DNA of 6,345 bases from Candidatus Methylomirabilota bacterium (GTDB lineage: Bacteria > Methylomirabilota > Methylomirabilia > Methylomirabilales > 2-02-FULL-66-22), in NCBI GenBank assembly GCA_016209725.1, contig JACQVO010000122.1, forward strand, positions 1-6,345. The letters run 5' to 3'. This document shows, one piece after another, positions 5,868-6,345 of the stretch (its first letter is position 1; each line of letters begins with the position of its first letter). The translations under genes and the position numbers were made by a program. The notes under the pieces are model-generated. The model was given only the letters and a program-made list of their open reading frames with translations, made no database searches and was not told where the DNA came from.

Positions 5868-6014
5868 AACCGCCATGACGCCAAGGTCGCCAAGGATACG
5901 AGGTTCCGACCTCTCAACGCAAGAACCCGAAAGCATCTCATGGGGCCTACGGGGGTCTCAGTCGTATCCCGCCAATGGCCTGCCGGTCTTGGCGTTCATG
6001 GCGTCTTGGCGGTT
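5868..6014. repeat. Inverted pair of 27-bp arms built from CGCCAWG units
   Basis: Arm 5868-5894 begins AACCGCCATGACGCCAAGG and arm 5988-6014 ends CATGGCGTCTTGGCGGTT. The second, reverse complemented, matches the first at 23 of 27 bases. Each arm contains three CGCCA(A/T)G units at 8-9-base spacing. The 93-base interior has a further inverted pair, GATACG (5895-5900) directly after the left arm and CGTATC (5963-5968). From general knowledge, 'CGCCAAGACGCCAAG' strings recur between genes in many environmental genomes; the function is unknown. The right arm lies about 45 bases upstream of the HEAT gene start, so it may influence that gene's leader. Confidence 0.6.
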
Positions 6015-6059
6015 GGTAATTTCGGATTGAGGGAGATTCATGCGGAGAGGGAGTGCTGC

Positions 6060-6345
6060 GTGAAGCACCCGTGGAGGGACGAGATCGAGGCGATTCTGAC
6101 CCGGGAGGACCACGTCGCCCTGCTCCTTCTGGCACAGAAGGAGACGCCCCGGGTGCTCCGCTATCTTTGCGGACGGCTGTATAGCGACAGCGAGGAGGAA
6201 AAGTGGCGGGCGGTGCGGGCCCTTGGCTTTGTGATTGCTGACGGGCAGATCGTGAGCCGCCAGCAGGCGACCGAATTGTTACGCCGGTTCCTCTGGGCCC
6301 TCAACGATGAGTCCGGAACGGTTCCGTACGGGATCCCTGAAGCGA
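6060..6345 (+). CDS. DVU0298-like HEAT-repeat protein, N-terminal part (runs off the window)
   Basis: The frame opens at GTG 6060-6062, with AGGGAG at 6048-6053 six bases upstream, and stays open to the edge (95 codons plus one base). It reads MKHPWRDEIEAILTREDH, a helical stretch 'RVLRYLCGRLYSDSEEEKWRAVRALG' and then 'LRRFLWALNDESGTVPYGIPEA'. The 'W(R/K)AVxALG' helix and the 'LNDESGxxxxxxPEA' segment are the recognisable core of DVU0298-family proteins, small alpha-helical HEAT/PBS-lyase-like repeat proteins of uncertain function found in deltaproteobacteria and related lineages. No signal peptide or membrane segment is visible, so a cytoplasmic protein is expected. It is divergent from the dehydrogenase remnant and probably unrelated to the transport operon. 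An in-frame TTG at 6027 is a less likely start because it has no ribosome site. Confidence 0.75.
   Translation, partial: MKHPWRDEIEAILTREDHVALLLLAQKETPRVLRYLCGRLYSDSEEEKWRAVRALGFVIADGQIVSRQQATELLRRFLWALNDESGTVPYGIPEA

Larger units (their letters stand above)
5563..6059. other. 497-bp non-coding divergent intergenic region
   Basis: No convincing gene lies between the dehydrogenase remnant (minus) and the HEAT-repeat gene (plus). The minus-strand open frame 5550-5936 has a proline/arginine-rich composition without family motifs and runs across palindromes. The part nearest the dehydrogenase (about 5580-5640) is G-rich, with AAAGGGCCTTT-like symmetry of the kind often seen in dispersed intergenic sequence. 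The region also holds a perfect 9-bp-arm palindrome at 5655-5675 and an inverted pair of 27-bp arms at 5868-6014, listed separately. Between 5680 and 5860 I see nothing beyond minor self-complementary stretches. Confidence 0.7.

Noticed and set aside
5550..5936. 128-codon minus-strand open frame upstream of the dehydrogenase remnant
   Set aside because: Proline/arginine-rich, crosses a palindrome and a repeat arm, no ribosome site or family motifs; its 'LGDLGVMAVQ' part is only a translation of the repeat arm.
5868..6014. CRISPR-like array
   Set aside because: The repeated units are 7-9 bp without spacers of regular length, and the arms are inverted, not direct repeats.

Overview
The window is GC-rich bacterial DNA, roughly 64% GC by eye, and reads as a carboxylate-uptake and metabolism locus of a soil or subsurface bacterium. 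Tripartite tricarboxylate transporter (TTT) genes, a fumarylacetoacetate-hydrolase-family gene next to them, a DVU0298-like HEAT protein and dispersed palindromic intergenic repeats together suggest a Rokubacteria/NC10-like or deltaproteobacterial genome. This placement is a weak inference; no marker gene is present.

Left part, plus strand (1-3517): the 3' end of a TctC-type periplasmic solute-binding protein gene, then tctB, tctA and a fumarylacetoacetate hydrolase (FAH) family gene, all in the same direction and probably one operon. Each of the three gaps holds a different inverted repeat: a perfect 16-bp-stem GC hairpin between tctC and tctB, a 24-bp-arm REP-like dyad between tctB and tctA, and inverted arrays of an 8-bp unit between tctA and the FAH gene. 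The hairpin also argues that tctB starts at the ATG at 314 and not at the upstream GTG at 251.

Middle part, minus strand (3572-5562), convergent with the first operon: a ketopantoate reductase-like (PanE/ApbA) gene, preceded on its strand by a clearly decayed gene of the Ldh2 family (malate/L-lactate/sulfolactate dehydrogenases). The decayed gene keeps both ends but has lost about 85-100 central residues with a frame change, and it carries an in-frame TAG near its C-terminus.

Right part: a 497-bp non-coding stretch (5563-6059) with a perfect 9-bp-arm palindrome upstream of the broken dehydrogenase and a pair of inverted 27-bp arms made of a CGCCAWG unit. After it, on the plus strand, comes the start of a DVU0298-like HEAT-repeat gene that runs off the window.

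How the genes fit: TctC would capture a carboxylate in the periplasm and TctA/TctB would import it. The FAH-family enzyme, PanE-like reductase and (formerly) the Ldh2 dehydrogenase are all enzymes of 2-oxo or 2-hydroxy acid chemistry, so the locus plausibly served catabolism of a hydroxy- or oxo-carboxylate whose identity the sequence does not reveal. No new multi-gene system was found. The least ordinary features are the intergenic inverted-repeat elements and the multi-lesion pseudogene.
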